A stretch of 64,000 nt of DNA from an uncultured Lachnospiraceae bacterium (GCA_910576895.1 CAJTJZ010000007.1:23725-87724), one strand, 5' to 3'; shown: positions 35,185 through 44,639, numbered from the stretch's first letter. The notes: a model not told the origin generated them from the letters alone. A program made the numbers and translations.

Positions 35185-36339
35185 TTATGGCTTTATCGCA
35201 AAATCTCTATCCTGCATAAACTGCACTATATTATAAAGAACTATTACATGACTTGGCTGATACATCCGCATAACCATAGATAGTCCGGCATTTATCTGTC
35301 TCATATCCACCACAATTACTTTTTCATAATCTTCCATAAAAAATGGTATCATGCAGTTTGCAAAGGAATCTTTTATAAGCATTAATACCTTTCCATTTTC
35401 TTTTCCTCCTGTAATTTCCAAAATCCCTTGATTTCCACCAGAAAATACACTATATTGATCTTCTTCCTCTAAATACTTCCATTGATAAAAACTATCTTCT
35501 GTTTTTTCCCCCTGATTATATACAACAGAAAATGTTCCTTCTGGTTCATATACAAAAATTTCATCCTTTTTAGAATACATATTTATTTTAGAATACGTTG
35601 TACCAAGAAAATTATTGCTAACAGATTTTAATGCTTGTTTCTTCTTTTGTGCAAGCTTTTCTTTTTCCTTTTCACTATCATTGTCACATGCTTGTAAATA
35701 TGCCTGATATCCATACCATGCCCCCAAGGTGGTCCAATGATGATCATTTCGATAATAAATATATTCTTCTTTATGTTTCTCTAAAATTTCTTTCACTGGT
35801 ACTAATACATGCTTTGGCAGTTCCTTTTCCAGCATTTCATAAAATATAGTTTCATCATAACTTTCTGCAAATAATGGTAAATAATCCTTTAAAATATTGG
35901 TTTTTGAAGGAACCATTAATACTTTTACGTTATCTTTTTTATCTTCCGCTTGCATTTTTTCTATAAATTCTTTTAATGCCTGTACATTTTTCTTTATCTG
36001 TTTTTTATGAAAATCCTCTTTTGTATATTTTTCTAAAAGATATTGTTTTTTTCCAAAGAAAACTTGATTTGATTCTGTTTTTCCTGCTAACCTTTCGGCA
36101 ATAGATTTTACTTGAATCCATTGATCTCTTGCTGGAAATTGATCACTTAAATAAGTTTCATATTTTTTCTGAAATTTTCCTTTTAAAACTCGTTTTACTG
36201 ATATTTTAGGAAATGTTTGTAACATTCTTTTTTCACTAGAAGAATAGGAGTGTTCCTTCTGTACAAGCCCTAAAATAGAAATTCCATATATCATAAGAAA
36301 AAACACAAAACATAAAATAATCGATCTTCCTTTTTTCAT
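35185..36339 (-). CDS. DHHW-family (AlgX/AlgJ-like) protein
   Basis: 384 residues with an N-terminal membrane anchor (about 5-25) and an extracellular domain related to the SGNH-type AlgX/AlgJ proteins. The family signature YYRNDHHWTTLGAW is near residue 195; the catalytic-type Ser lies in MLIKDSFANCM, near 325. Such proteins work with an MBOAT transferase to acetylate a secreted or wall polysaccharide. It is last of a three-gene minus-strand operon (DUF4358, MBOAT, DHHW). The acceptor glycan is unknown. Confidence 0.9.
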   Translation of the reverse strand: MKKGRSIILCFVFFLMIYGISILGLVQKEHSYSSSEKRMLQTFPKISVKRVLKGKFQKKYETYLSDQFPARDQWIQVKSIAERLAGKTESNQVFFGKKQYLLEKYTKEDFHKKQIKKNVQALKEFIEKMQAEDKKDNVKVLMVPSKTNILKDYLPLFAESYDETIFYEMLEKELPKHVLVPVKEILEKHKEEYIYYRNDHHWTTLGAWYGYQAYLQACDNDSEKEKEKLAQKKKQALKSVSNNFLGTTYSKINMYSKKDEIFVYEPEGTFSVVYNQGEKTEDSFYQWKYLEEEDQYSVFSGGNQGILEITGGKENGKVLMLIKDSFANCMIPFFMEDYEKVIVVDMRQINAGLSMVMRMYQPSHVIVLYNIVQFMQDRDFAIKP

Positions 36340-36422
36340 AACTTAGTTTCTCCTGTTTTTCTATCCTAATTAAACTATCCCTTTTACTTTTATTTCATTT
36401 TTGTTTTACTTTTCATTACGAA

Positions 36423-37847
36423 TCAAAATCTAAAATACAAAAATGGATTATAACTTGCATTCACAAGATAGGATGTAGATAATAAAAATATAGTTATAAT
36501 AAATATTGTCTGCAATATCGCTTCCATTCCTTCCTGTTTTCTGCAAATCCATGCAATACTTCTTTTTGGAAGTTCTGTACTTCCAAGAATCAAAGCTATC
36601 AACAATACAAAATTTGTTACAAACAAATATAATGCTTGTCTATTTACAAATCCTGCACTTCCAAGTCCTGCCATTGCTTTTAAAAATACCCTATGTCCCT
36701 CAATATCCTGCCATGCAAAGATAAGCCATCCAAAATATACTACAAGGCATACATATCCATGACCTATCCATGCTGGAAGCTTCTCTAACTTCTTTAGAAA
36801 TCCACATTTTTCCACAACAAGAAATGCACAAAAATACAAACCCCAACAAATAAAATTTAGACTTGCTCCATGCCAAAGCCCTGTTAAAAACCAAACAAGA
36901 AAAATATTAAACCATGTCCTTGTCTTTCCTTTTCTATTTCCGCCAAGTGGAATATAAACATATTCTCGAAACCATGTACCAAGAGAAATATGCCATTTTC
37001 TCCAAAATTCTGTAATACTTCTCGCTGTATAGGGATATTTAAAATTTTCTTCTATATCAAACCCAAACATTGCCATAAGTCCAATTGCCATATCAGAATA
37101 CCCAGAAAAGTCAAAATAGATTTGAAACATATAAAATAAAAGTCCAAGCCATGCTGCTACTGTTGTCATCTCTAAGGAAGAATATTTTGTTACTTCTGTC
37201 CATACAAGTCCTGCTGAATTTGCAAGTAATACCTTTTTTCCAAGTCCTGTAACAAACCGTAAAATCCCATAAGAAATATGTTCTAAAGAATGTTTTCTTT
37301 CCCTTAACTGTTTTGCAATTTCCTGAAATCTTACAATTGGTCCTGCAATTAATTGTGGAAATAAAGAAACATAAGCTCCAAAATGAATGATATTCCTCTC
37401 TGGTTCTGCCTCTTTTCGATAAATGTCAATAGTATAGGACATTGTTTGAAAAGTATAAAAAGAAATCCCTATTGGAAGTGCTAATTCTTTTACTGGCAAG
37501 GAAATACCAAAAAATTGATTCATTACCTCACAAAAAAAACCAGCATACTTAAATATACCAAGCAAGGATAAATTAATAATAATAGAACAAACAAGAAAAA
37601 TTCTTGCAATTCCTTTTTTCTTTCTTTTGATAAAATATCCTGTCAATCCACCATTGATATAATCTACTATTGTTGAAAATAGCATAAGAAAAATATAAAT
37701 TGGCTCTCCCCATGCATAAAAAAACAAACTGAATAAAAACAGTACCATGTTTTTCCATAGATAATTTATACAACATGGTACTGCATAATAGATGAAAAGA
37801 ACAATTGGTAGAAAGCGGAATAAAAATAATAGACTACTAAAAACCAT
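36423..37847 (-). CDS. MBOAT O-acyltransferase (AlgI/DltB-like)
   Basis: 474-residue membrane enzyme with 10 or more hydrophobic segments. The conserved features are IGISFYTFQTMSYTIDIYR, FPQLIAGPIVR, DFSGYSDMAIG, FWRKWHISLGTWFREYVYIPLGG (in two parts) and the catalytic His of TGLWHGASLNF near residue 325. It moves acyl groups across the membrane for O-acylation by the DHHW partner encoded downstream. No dlt genes are nearby, so this is the polysaccharide type rather than DltB. Confidence 0.95.
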   Translation of the reverse strand: MVFSSLLFLFRFLPIVLFIYYAVPCCINYLWKNMVLFLFSLFFYAWGEPIYIFLMLFSTIVDYINGGLTGYFIKRKKKGIARIFLVCSIIINLSLLGIFKYAGFFCEVMNQFFGISLPVKELALPIGISFYTFQTMSYTIDIYRKEAEPERNIIHFGAYVSLFPQLIAGPIVRFQEIAKQLRERKHSLEHISYGILRFVTGLGKKVLLANSAGLVWTEVTKYSSLEMTTVAAWLGLLFYMFQIYFDFSGYSDMAIGLMAMFGFDIEENFKYPYTARSITEFWRKWHISLGTWFREYVYIPLGGNRKGKTRTWFNIFLVWFLTGLWHGASLNFICWGLYFCAFLVVEKCGFLKKLEKLPAWIGHGYVCLVVYFGWLIFAWQDIEGHRVFLKAMAGLGSAGFVNRQALYLFVTNFVLLIALILGSTELPKRSIAWICRKQEGMEAILQTIFIITIFLLSTSYLVNASYNPFLYFRF

Positions 37848-37874
37848 CTTGCTTTCTTTCCTTTACTATATACT

Positions 37875-38444
37875 TTATTTTGCAAATAACTCCTTTACTG
37901 CATCTACTGCAATTTGATTTTGTTCCTTATAAGCATCAATCTGTTCTTCTTCTGTTGCTGTTTCTTCCAATTCATTTTCAATAAAGCCAAGCATAAAGAA
38001 GAAAACATAATCTCCTTTTGTATAAATACGGCTTGCCTGTGCTTTTAATAAATTCATTGGATATTGCATGGTATCATTAATTTGCACTTGTTGATATTCC
38101 TGCAATTTTTTCTTAATCTTCTTTTTTGTTTTTGCATTCTTTGCTTTTGCAATTACTAAAGTATCAATATGTGCACTCATCATTGGTACATCTGATACTG
38201 CCTCTGTATACCATTTAGAAGAAAGTCCATAACGCTGATCAATTTCTTCATTTGTTAAAGACATATTAGCAACATATTGTTCTCCATAAGCATCTTTTAT
38301 GGCATTATGAAGCTTTTTTATTGTTGGTGCTTTTTTCTTTTTTGCTGCCTGTGCTGTAAATGATTTTTGCACTTCAATAGAAGCTGGAACTGCTCCAGCT
38401 ACAAATGCTAAGGCAATCATAACTGCTATTATTTTTCTTTTCAT
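37875..38444 (-). CDS. Secreted DUF4358-like protein of the O-acylation cassette
   Basis: 189 residues. A signal peptide (KRKIIAVMIALAFVAGAVPA) is followed by a Lys-rich stretch (AAKKKKAPTIKKLHNAIKDAYG). The mature part resembles DUF4358, a family that regularly accompanies MBOAT and DHHW genes in Clostridia. There is no lipobox, so it is probably secreted or wall-held. It leads the operon, 27 bp before the MBOAT gene, with AGGAGAAAAA as ribosome site. Function within the complex is unknown. Confidence 0.78.
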   Translation of the reverse strand: MKRKIIAVMIALAFVAGAVPASIEVQKSFTAQAAKKKKAPTIKKLHNAIKDAYGEQYVANMSLTNEEIDQRYGLSSKWYTEAVSDVPMMSAHIDTLVIAKAKNAKTKKKIKKKLQEYQQVQINDTMQYPMNLLKAQASRIYTKGDYVFFFMLGFIENELEETATEEEQIDAYKEQNQIAVDAVKELFAK

Positions 38445-38624
38445 AATTTTTCTCCTTTTCTACAAATATCTTTGTAATTTACTACTTTACTTTCTGCTTC
38501 AAAAACTCTTTCAATAAAACTCCCACTATCTATTTTATCATTATTTTCAATAATAACTCTATCTTTTCACAGAAAAAGCCACAAAAATTTTTTGGAAAGT
38601 TTTCACAAATTATGGGTACAAAAA

Positions 38625-39338
38625 TTATAATATTTTATATGCTGTTTCCAAAGCAATTTTCATCATATCCTGAAAACTTTCTTGTCTGTCTTGTGCAGAA
38701 AGTGCTTCCATAGTATCTACACGATCAGAAACTGTAAATAATCCTAATGCCTTTCTTCCAAGTCTTGCAGCATTTAAATATAGTCCTGCTGTTTCCATTT
38801 CTACACCAAGGATTCCCATTTTTTTCCATGCAGCATTGGCATTTTTATCATCACAATAAAAAGTATCGGAAGTCAATACATTTCCTACAAAAGCTTGAAT
38901 ATTTAATTCCTTTGCTGTTTCCTCTGCTGTTTTTAATAAATTATAATCTGCTGTCGGTGCAAATACTCCCGGCAACTGATATTGACTGGCATAATTTGAA
39001 TTGGTTGCTGTTCCCATTGCTAGAATAATATCCCGCAAATGTACTTGTTCTGCGATTCCTCCAATAGAGCCAATACGAATAATCCATTTTACATGATAAA
39101 CCGTATAAAGCTCATAGGAATAAATTCCCATAGAAGGAACTCCCATACCAGATCCCATAACGGACAAACGTTTTCCTTTGTAATTGCCTGTATATCCAAA
39201 CATATTTCTAATAGTATTAAAACTTTTTACATTTTCTAAAAATGTTTCTGCAATTAATTTTGCCCGAAGTGGATCTCCCGGCATTAAAACAAATTCTGCA
39301 ATGTCACCAAGTTCTGCCATATTATGCACTGTTGCCAT
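38625..39338 (-). CDS. deoD: Purine nucleoside phosphorylase, DeoD type
   Basis: 237-residue hexameric phosphorylase that splits purine (deoxy)nucleosides into base and (deoxy)ribose 1-phosphate. Phosphate-binding segments MPGDPLRAK and GMGVPSMGIYSYE are present, as are RIGSIGG, the substrate Glu of GVEMETAGLY and the catalytic Asp of TVSDRVDT. In that last motif the usual H/L after SD is R-V, a mild variation. AAAGGGGGAAAGG is its ribosome site. It is transcribed as a single gene and would act in salvage together with the surface nucleotidase. Confidence 0.95.
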   Translation of the reverse strand: MATVHNMAELGDIAEFVLMPGDPLRAKLIAETFLENVKSFNTIRNMFGYTGNYKGKRLSVMGSGMGVPSMGIYSYELYTVYHVKWIIRIGSIGGIAEQVHLRDIILAMGTATNSNYASQYQLPGVFAPTADYNLLKTAEETAKELNIQAFVGNVLTSDTFYCDDKNANAAWKKMGILGVEMETAGLYLNAARLGRKALGLFTVSDRVDTMEALSAQDRQESFQDMMKIALETAYKIL

Positions 39339-39389
39339 ATCCTTTCCCCCTTTCTAATATTTTGCTTTAAAAATTACTGAATACTTACT

Positions 39390-40301
39390 CTAAAAATTTT
39401 TGTCTTTTTTTGGATTTACATGTACCATACAATGTTTTACCATAGGAAGCTCTGTTTCAATTACATCATGTACCTGTTCTGCAATATCATGTGCTGCTCG
39501 TAATGTTTGATTCTCATCTGCTGCAATTTCCACATCTACATATATTTTAGCTCCAAACATCCTTGTTTTCAAGAGGTCAATTCCCTGAACTCCATTTTGT
39601 TCCATTACAATTTTCTTAATTTTATTTTGTGTTTCTTTATCACAAGATTTATCTACCATTTTATCAACCGCATCTTTAAAAATATCATAAGCTGCCTTGC
39701 AAATAAAAAGGCTGATTACAAGAGAAGCTAATGGATCACAAATTGGAAATCCCATTCTAGAACCAAAAATACCAAGCAATGCACCAATAGAAGACAATGC
39801 ATCCGAACGGTGATGCCATGCATCTGCCATTAATGCTCCAGAATTTATCTTTTTTGCTGCTATCCTTGTATACCAAAACAACCATTCCTTTACAACAATG
39901 GAGACAACAGCGGCAATCTCTGCAAGAATACCGGGCATTACAATTTCTATTTTCTCTTTAAAAATAATGGCTCTAATTCCAGACCCTCCAATTCCAAGAC
40001 CTGTAGCTGCAAGCACCATAGCAAGAATCATAGAAGCTACACATTCTAATCGCTCATGACCATAAGGATGTTCCTCATCCGATTGTTTTTCTGAAATGGA
40101 AACCCCTATCATAACAATAAAGGTACTAAATACATCAGACATCGAATGAACTGCATCCGATATCATGGCAGATGAAGATGCCAAAAACCCTGCTGCTAAC
40201 TTAAATACTGATAAAAATAAATTTACAAAGATACTAATGGCTGATACATGCATTGCAATCTCTCTTGTATTCACTGTTTTTAATTCTTTTTCTTTTCCCA
40301 T
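39390..40301 (-). CDS. czcD: Cation diffusion facilitator (Ni/Co export)
   Basis: 303 residues from the ATG at 40301 (GGGGAGG upstream; a longer frame to 40358 runs through the riboswitch terminator). Six membrane segments hold the two metal sites HSMSD (helix II) and HHRSD (helix V), both HxxxD type. A cytoplasmic metal-binding domain (about 215-300) follows. The NiCo riboswitch immediately upstream identifies cobalt and nickel as the likely exported ions; zinc, iron or manganese are general CDF substrates. Confidence 0.94.
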   Translation of the reverse strand: MGKEKELKTVNTREIAMHVSAISIFVNLFLSVFKLAAGFLASSSAMISDAVHSMSDVFSTFIVMIGVSISEKQSDEEHPYGHERLECVASMILAMVLAATGLGIGGSGIRAIIFKEKIEIVMPGILAEIAAVVSIVVKEWLFWYTRIAAKKINSGALMADAWHHRSDALSSIGALLGIFGSRMGFPICDPLASLVISLFICKAAYDIFKDAVDKMVDKSCDKETQNKIKKIVMEQNGVQGIDLLKTRMFGAKIYVDVEIAADENQTLRAAHDIAEQVHDVIETELPMVKHCMVHVNPKKDKNF

Positions 40302-40339
40302 AAAAATTCCTCCCCTGCTTTGCAAATATAACAAAAAAA

Positions 40340-40453
40340 CATCTGTGGAATGTCCCACAGATGCTTTTATCTCATCTGCTGCCTTTTTTTATGGCCCGGC
40401 TGGATAAATTTCTTTCCATATTAATGTTCATTTACCCATTGCCTGATCAGTTT
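40340..40453 (-). ncRNA. NiCo (czcD) riboswitch with expression platform
   Basis: Read on the minus strand, AACTGATCAGGCAATG (from 40452), CAGCCGGGCC, GGCAGCAGATG and CATCTGTGGGAC reproduce, in order, the conserved junction pieces of the Clostridium scindens NiCo aptamer as I remember it. The aptamer helix CAGATG/CATCTG competes with a terminator, CATCTGTGG / CCACAGATG (40363-40340) followed by seven T. Metal binding would hold CATCTG in the aptamer and prevent termination, switching on the CDF exporter. Confidence 0.93.
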
Positions 40454-40494
40454 GTACTGTAGATAGTATATGCAGTGCAAAGTATATTTTTGCT

Positions 40495-40523
40495 ATGATA
40501 CCATTTTTTTTAAAGAAAGTCAA
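40495..40523 (-). promoter_or_regulatory. Promoter of the riboswitch-CDF transcript
   Basis: On the minus strand TTGACT (40523-40518), 17 bp and TATCAT (40500-40495). Between it and the aptamer lies TACTGTAGATAGTATATGCAGT (40454-40475 region), which shares AGTATATGCAGT with the GntR operator at 2211-2222. Confidence 0.75.
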
Positions 40524-40551
40524 TAAAATTATGCTCTTAGAATCATAATTT

Positions 40552-42567
40552 CTAACAAATTTCTGCACCTGATGGCATTTCTTTTTCTGGTATCATAAGA
40601 GATAATTTGCCATCTGCATCTTCTGCACAAAGCAGCATACCTTCTGACAATAATCCTGCAAGTTTTGCAGGCTTTAGATTTACTAATACCATCACTTTTT
40701 TTCCTATCATTTCTTCTGGTGTATAGCTTGCTTTAATACCAGATAAGATTTGTTTTACCTCTTTTCCAATCTTTACTTTAGAACAAAGCAATTTTCTTGA
40801 TTTTTTTACTTCTTCACAAGCAATAATCTCTCCTACCTGAAATTGCATTTTTTCAAAATCCTCAAAAGTAATTTCTTCTTTTGTATCAATTACAATCTCT
40901 GACTTTGATGTTTTATTTTCTGCTTTATTTTCCTTTCCTTGTACTATTTCCTTTTGATTTTCTTCTTTTTTCTCCTTTTTTCCTGCTCGCTGTGCTTCTA
41001 CAATTTTATCTACTTCTTTTAATACTTTTTCTGCATTTAATCTCGCAAATAAAATTTCTGGCTTCTCTATTACCTGATTACCAGAAGGATACTTACCAAA
41101 TTCAGAAAGGCTATCAAATTCCCGTTCTGGTGCTTTTAATTGTGCTAAAATCTTTTCTGCTGTTTCTGGCATAAATGGTTTTAATAAATTTGCTCCAATA
41201 GAAATTCCTTCTACTAAATGATAAAGCACAGTTTCTAACCGTTCTTTTTTTGTTTCCTCTTTTGCTAATGCCCATGGCATTGTCTCATCAATATATTTAT
41301 TACAACGTTTAAATAAAATAAAAATTTCTGTAATAGCATCTGCTACTCGCAGTTTTTCCATTTTTTCTACAACCTTATCTTTTGTTCCTGTAATTACAGA
41401 AATAAAATCTTGATCTATGGTCTCTTTTTTCTCTGTATTTCTTACAATACCGCCAAAATATTGATTAGACATAGAAATGGTACGATTCACAAGATTTCCA
41501 AGTGTATTTGCCAAATCGGAATTCATACGTTCTATCATTAACTCCCAAGAAATCACGCCATCATTTTCAAATGGCATTTCATGAAGCACAAAATAACGAA
41601 CCGCATCTACACTAAATAACCGCACTAAATCATCCGCATAAATAACATTTCCCTTCGATTTACTCATTTTTCCATCCCCTTGTAAAAGCCATGGATGACC
41701 AAAAATCTGCTTTGGCAAAGGAATATCAAGTGCCATTAACATAATCGGCCAATAAATTGTATGAAAGCGAAGAATATCTTTTCCAATTAAATGCAAATTG
41801 GCAGGCCAATATTTCTCAAACATTGGATCATGATTACCATCAAGATCAAAACCAAGCCCAGTAATATAATTTGATAAAGCATCAATCCATACATAAATAA
41901 CATGAGACTTATCAAAATCTACAGGAATGCCCCATTGAAAAGAAGTACGAGATACACAAAGATCCTGTAATCCCGGCAAAAGAAAATTATTCATCATTTC
42001 ATTTTTACGTGATTCTGGCTGAATAAAATCAGGATGCGTATTAATATGCTCAATCAATCGATCAGCATATTTACTCATTTTAAAAAAGTAGGCTTCTTCT
42101 TTTGCTGGATGCACTTCCCGTCCACAATCTGGGCATTTACCATCGATAAGCTGTGCCTTTGTAAAAAAAGATTCACATGGCGTACAATACATTCCTTCAT
42201 AATGACCTTTATAAATATCCCCTTGATCATATAATTTTTTAAATATTTTTTGTACTTGCTTTTCATGGTAATCATCTGTTGTACGAATAAACTTATCATA
42301 AGATGTATTCATTAAATCCCAGATATCTTTAATTGTATTTGCTGTATTATCTACAAATTCCTTTGGTGTCATACCAAATTCTGCAGCTTTTTGCTCTACT
42401 TTCTGTCCATGTTCATCTGTACCTGTTTGAAAACGCACATCATAACCCTGCTGCCGCTTAAAACGCACAATGGCATCCGCCAATACAATTTCATACGTAT
42501 TACCTATATGTGGTTTTCCTGATGTATAGGTAATTGCTGTTGTTAAATAATAAGGCTTTTTTTCCAT
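40552..42567 (-). CDS. metG: Methionyl-tRNA synthetase
   Basis: 671 residues from the ATG at 42567 (GGAGGAGAAG upstream). Class I motifs are HIGN in GKPHIGNTYE and KMSKS in GKMSKSKGN. A zinc knuckle has four Cys (CTPC and CPDC, about 125-145). The C-terminal 105 residues, from FEDFEKMQFQVGEI, are the EMAP/Trbp111-type tRNA-binding domain after a Lys/Glu-rich linker. The enzyme charges tRNA-Met; expression is controlled by the T-box leader directly upstream. Confidence 0.97.
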   Translation of the reverse strand: MEKKPYYLTTAITYTSGKPHIGNTYEIVLADAIVRFKRQQGYDVRFQTGTDEHGQKVEQKAAEFGMTPKEFVDNTANTIKDIWDLMNTSYDKFIRTTDDYHEKQVQKIFKKLYDQGDIYKGHYEGMYCTPCESFFTKAQLIDGKCPDCGREVHPAKEEAYFFKMSKYADRLIEHINTHPDFIQPESRKNEMMNNFLLPGLQDLCVSRTSFQWGIPVDFDKSHVIYVWIDALSNYITGLGFDLDGNHDPMFEKYWPANLHLIGKDILRFHTIYWPIMLMALDIPLPKQIFGHPWLLQGDGKMSKSKGNVIYADDLVRLFSVDAVRYFVLHEMPFENDGVISWELMIERMNSDLANTLGNLVNRTISMSNQYFGGIVRNTEKKETIDQDFISVITGTKDKVVEKMEKLRVADAITEIFILFKRCNKYIDETMPWALAKEETKKERLETVLYHLVEGISIGANLLKPFMPETAEKILAQLKAPEREFDSLSEFGKYPSGNQVIEKPEILFARLNAEKVLKEVDKIVEAQRAGKKEKKEENQKEIVQGKENKAENKTSKSEIVIDTKEEITFEDFEKMQFQVGEIIACEEVKKSRKLLCSKVKIGKEVKQILSGIKASYTPEEMIGKKVMVLVNLKPAKLAGLLSEGMLLCAEDADGKLSLMIPEKEMPSGAEIC

Positions 42568-42637
42568 AACTTCTCCTCCAAATCTAATGATAAAAAACAA
42601 AATATTCTATATCAACTTAATCAAGTTAAATAAAAAA

Positions 42638-42943
42638 AGCTACCCTCCTTGTTATACTATATTTCAAGGACGATAGCTGTAAGCTTCGTGGTACCACCTT
42701 AATTTATCTGTATCTCACAATACAGACCTCTGCAAGTACGGAAAGATTCGATACTCTGGTGCTATAATGGGCACTCCCATCGCAGCCTATGCATTTCTTA
42801 TCTAAATTCTATAGTTTTCGTAAAAATGCAGTCGGTACGCAGCTCCAAGACCATTTTCAATCACAGTCCCCATATCTGTTCTCATCTTACCAGACTCTCT
42901 GTAATGCTTTCTGTCATTTACTCTTCTTTTCACAGCCTTTCAC
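42638..42943 (-). ncRNA. T-box leader of metG
   Basis: On the minus strand the T-box core GGTGGTACCACG (42698-42687) is followed by the terminator AGCTATCGTCCTTG / CAAGGAGGGTAGCT (42678-42638) with seven T. Upstream the leader folds a Stem I-like region containing GAAAATGGTC near 42835, where AUG is a plausible methionine specifier. Uncharged tRNA-Met would favour the antiterminator and raise metG expression. The exact specifier pairing is inferred from the downstream gene. Confidence 0.93.
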
Positions 42944-42949
42944 GTGCTT

Positions 42950-42979
42950 AGTATAGAACATCTCCTTATAGTTTGTCAA
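42950..42979 (-). promoter_or_regulatory. metG promoter
   Basis: On the minus strand TTGACA (42979-42974), 18 bp and TATACT (42955-42950), giving a start near 42943 and a 375-base leader. From here to 43375 the sequence is AT-rich without a supportable gene. Confidence 0.8.
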
Positions 42980-43390
42980 TAGATTCTATCCACTTTGATC
43001 AAAATTTTTTCTAATTATCTATTAACTCATTCATTTATTTCTTTACTATTATAAATATAGTATTTATTCTTTTTAGATTATTTGCAAAAAATAGGAAGAA
43101 TTTTATTGTATATATTGCATAATATTGATTCTTCTGTTATAATATTTTCATGCAAAACAACGAATATTAATTATAAGGCTTTCTTTAAAAATAGGGTAAA
43201 TATTGTTATTTTTCAATATAAAATTAATTACTACTTTTTACAATCAATAGCTAAAAAAAAGATGGAATTACTTGTGATAGTTTTTATAAATCAAAAGTAT
43301 TACAAGCAGTACCTGTCATATGTTATGAAAATGATGAGATACCCTGCTTTTAAACTTTAAGCCAAAAAAAGTGGAATGGAGGATTTTAAT

Positions 43391-44110
43391 ATGACAGTAA
43401 AAGAATTTGATGATCTTTTAAAGGAACAAGGACTTACAAAGTCGGAAATTCAAGATCTGGACTTTAAAATTGCAAGAAATATTACGTATCAAGAAGCACA
43501 ATCTTATCCGGGAACACTTCATGACAAAGCTGCCGCTTATTATGAACGTTATAAAAAATTATTAACTGAAACTGACAGACAGCACTATCTGGACAATGCA
43601 CAAAAAATGTTTGACCGCTATATGGAAACACAAAATAAAAACAGAGGAACAATTGCAAATAAATTGATTAAACAAATGGGAGAATTTCGCTATGACTTTT
43701 CCTTTATGGATGAAGTTGCAGCAGCAGAATATCTCGCTATGATCTTCCATCGTTCCGAAAACAATACCATGTCCAACAAATTTGTAAAACATTATGATAC
43801 TCTTATTGAACAAATTTGGGAACATAATGATGTATTTTTATTCAAATATATCTTTATGAGAGAAGCCAACGATGCAGAAGATATGGTTGCCATTTACCAT
43901 TATAACTCCAATCGTCCACAAGGCTGTGGTGACTTTATCTTACAATGCGAAGTTACAGAATTTTTCCCAAATGATCTTTCCAAAGCACCAAATATTATTT
44001 TTGAACTTGGAAGCAAAGAAAGCATTAAGCCAATTGATCGTGAAGTTGGTCTGCAAATGCTCTCAGGAGATACAAAAATTGATGATATTGTAAAATCATT
44101 AAAAGGGTAA
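43391..44110 (+). CDS. Conserved protein of unknown function
   Basis: 239 residues from the ATG at 43391, set by ATGGAGG; the earlier ATG at 43376 is part of that ribosome site. The protein is soluble and without signal peptide. The N-terminal 90 residues are helical (KEFDDLLKEQGLTKSEIQDLD, AAAYYERYKKLL); the rest is mixed (YLAMIFHRSENN, IYHYNSNRPQGCGDF, NIIFELGSKESI). I do not recognise a family. It is a single gene with its own terminator, in front of the HD-domain gene. Confidence 0.8.
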   Translation: MTVKEFDDLLKEQGLTKSEIQDLDFKIARNITYQEAQSYPGTLHDKAAAYYERYKKLLTETDRQHYLDNAQKMFDRYMETQNKNRGTIANKLIKQMGEFRYDFSFMDEVAAAEYLAMIFHRSENNTMSNKFVKHYDTLIEQIWEHNDVFLFKYIFMREANDAEDMVAIYHYNSNRPQGCGDFILQCEVTEFFPNDLSKAPNIIFELGSKESIKPIDREVGLQMLSGDTKIDDIVKSLKG

Positions 44111-44136
44111 ACAAAAAACAGCAAACAAAACAAAAT

Positions 44137-44163
44137 AAAGGTAGGAACTCTTTCCTGCCTTTT
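44137..44163 (+). terminator. Intrinsic terminator
   Basis: AAAGGTAGGAA (44137-44147) pairs with TTCCTGCCTTT (44152-44162), one mismatch-free central part, followed by TTATTTAAAA. Confidence 0.85.
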
Positions 44164-44195
44164 TATTTAAAATAGGCAAAGGGAGTTTTATTGTT

Positions 44196-44639
44196 ATGAT
44201 TTACACAGAAATGACAAAAAAAGCCATGAAAATCGCTTATAATGCACATAATGGACAAATGGATAAAGGGGGGATACCCTATATTTTCCATCCATATCAT
44301 CTAGCTGAACAGATGAAAACAGAGGAAACTGTAATCACAGCATTACTTCATGATATTATAGAAGATACACCTCTAACAATTTCTTGGCTTCGAGAACAGG
44401 GATTTTCTGAATCGGTACTTGAGGCTCTCACATTATTACGACATGAAACGGATATGCCCTATATGGAATATATTCAACGGCTTCAAAATAACAAAATTGC
44501 CTGTCAAGTAAAACTGGAAGACTTAAAACATAACAGTGATATTTCCAGAATCGATCAAATGGATGATAGAGATAGAAAAAGACTGAAAAAATATAAAGAA
44601 GCAATTGCTTATCTGGAAACGAAATCTATCATTTCATAA
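44196..44639 (+). CDS. Small HD-domain (RelA/SpoT hydrolase-like) protein
   Basis: 147 residues matching the hydrolase half of RelA/SpoT. Metal ligands are His in GIPYIFHPYHLA, the HD pair of ALLHDIIEDT and the Asp of VKLEDLKHNSD. Synthetase, TGS and ACT domains are absent, so it would be a stand-alone (p)ppGpp hydrolase of the small-alarmone-hydrolase (Mesh1-like) type, or an HD phosphohydrolase with another nucleotide substrate. AAAGGGAG precedes the start. Confidence 0.8.
   Translation: MIYTEMTKKAMKIAYNAHNGQMDKGGIPYIFHPYHLAEQMKTEETVITALLHDIIEDTPLTISWLREQGFSESVLEALTLLRHETDMPYMEYIQRLQNNKIACQVKLEDLKHNSDISRIDQMDDRDRKRLKKYKEAIAYLETKSIIS

Noticed and set aside
43082..43360. 92-codon plus-strand open frame before the hypothetical gene
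   Set aside because: Very AT-rich, Lys/Ile/Tyr/Phe-dominated translation, no ribosome site and no recognisable motif; most likely a chance frame.
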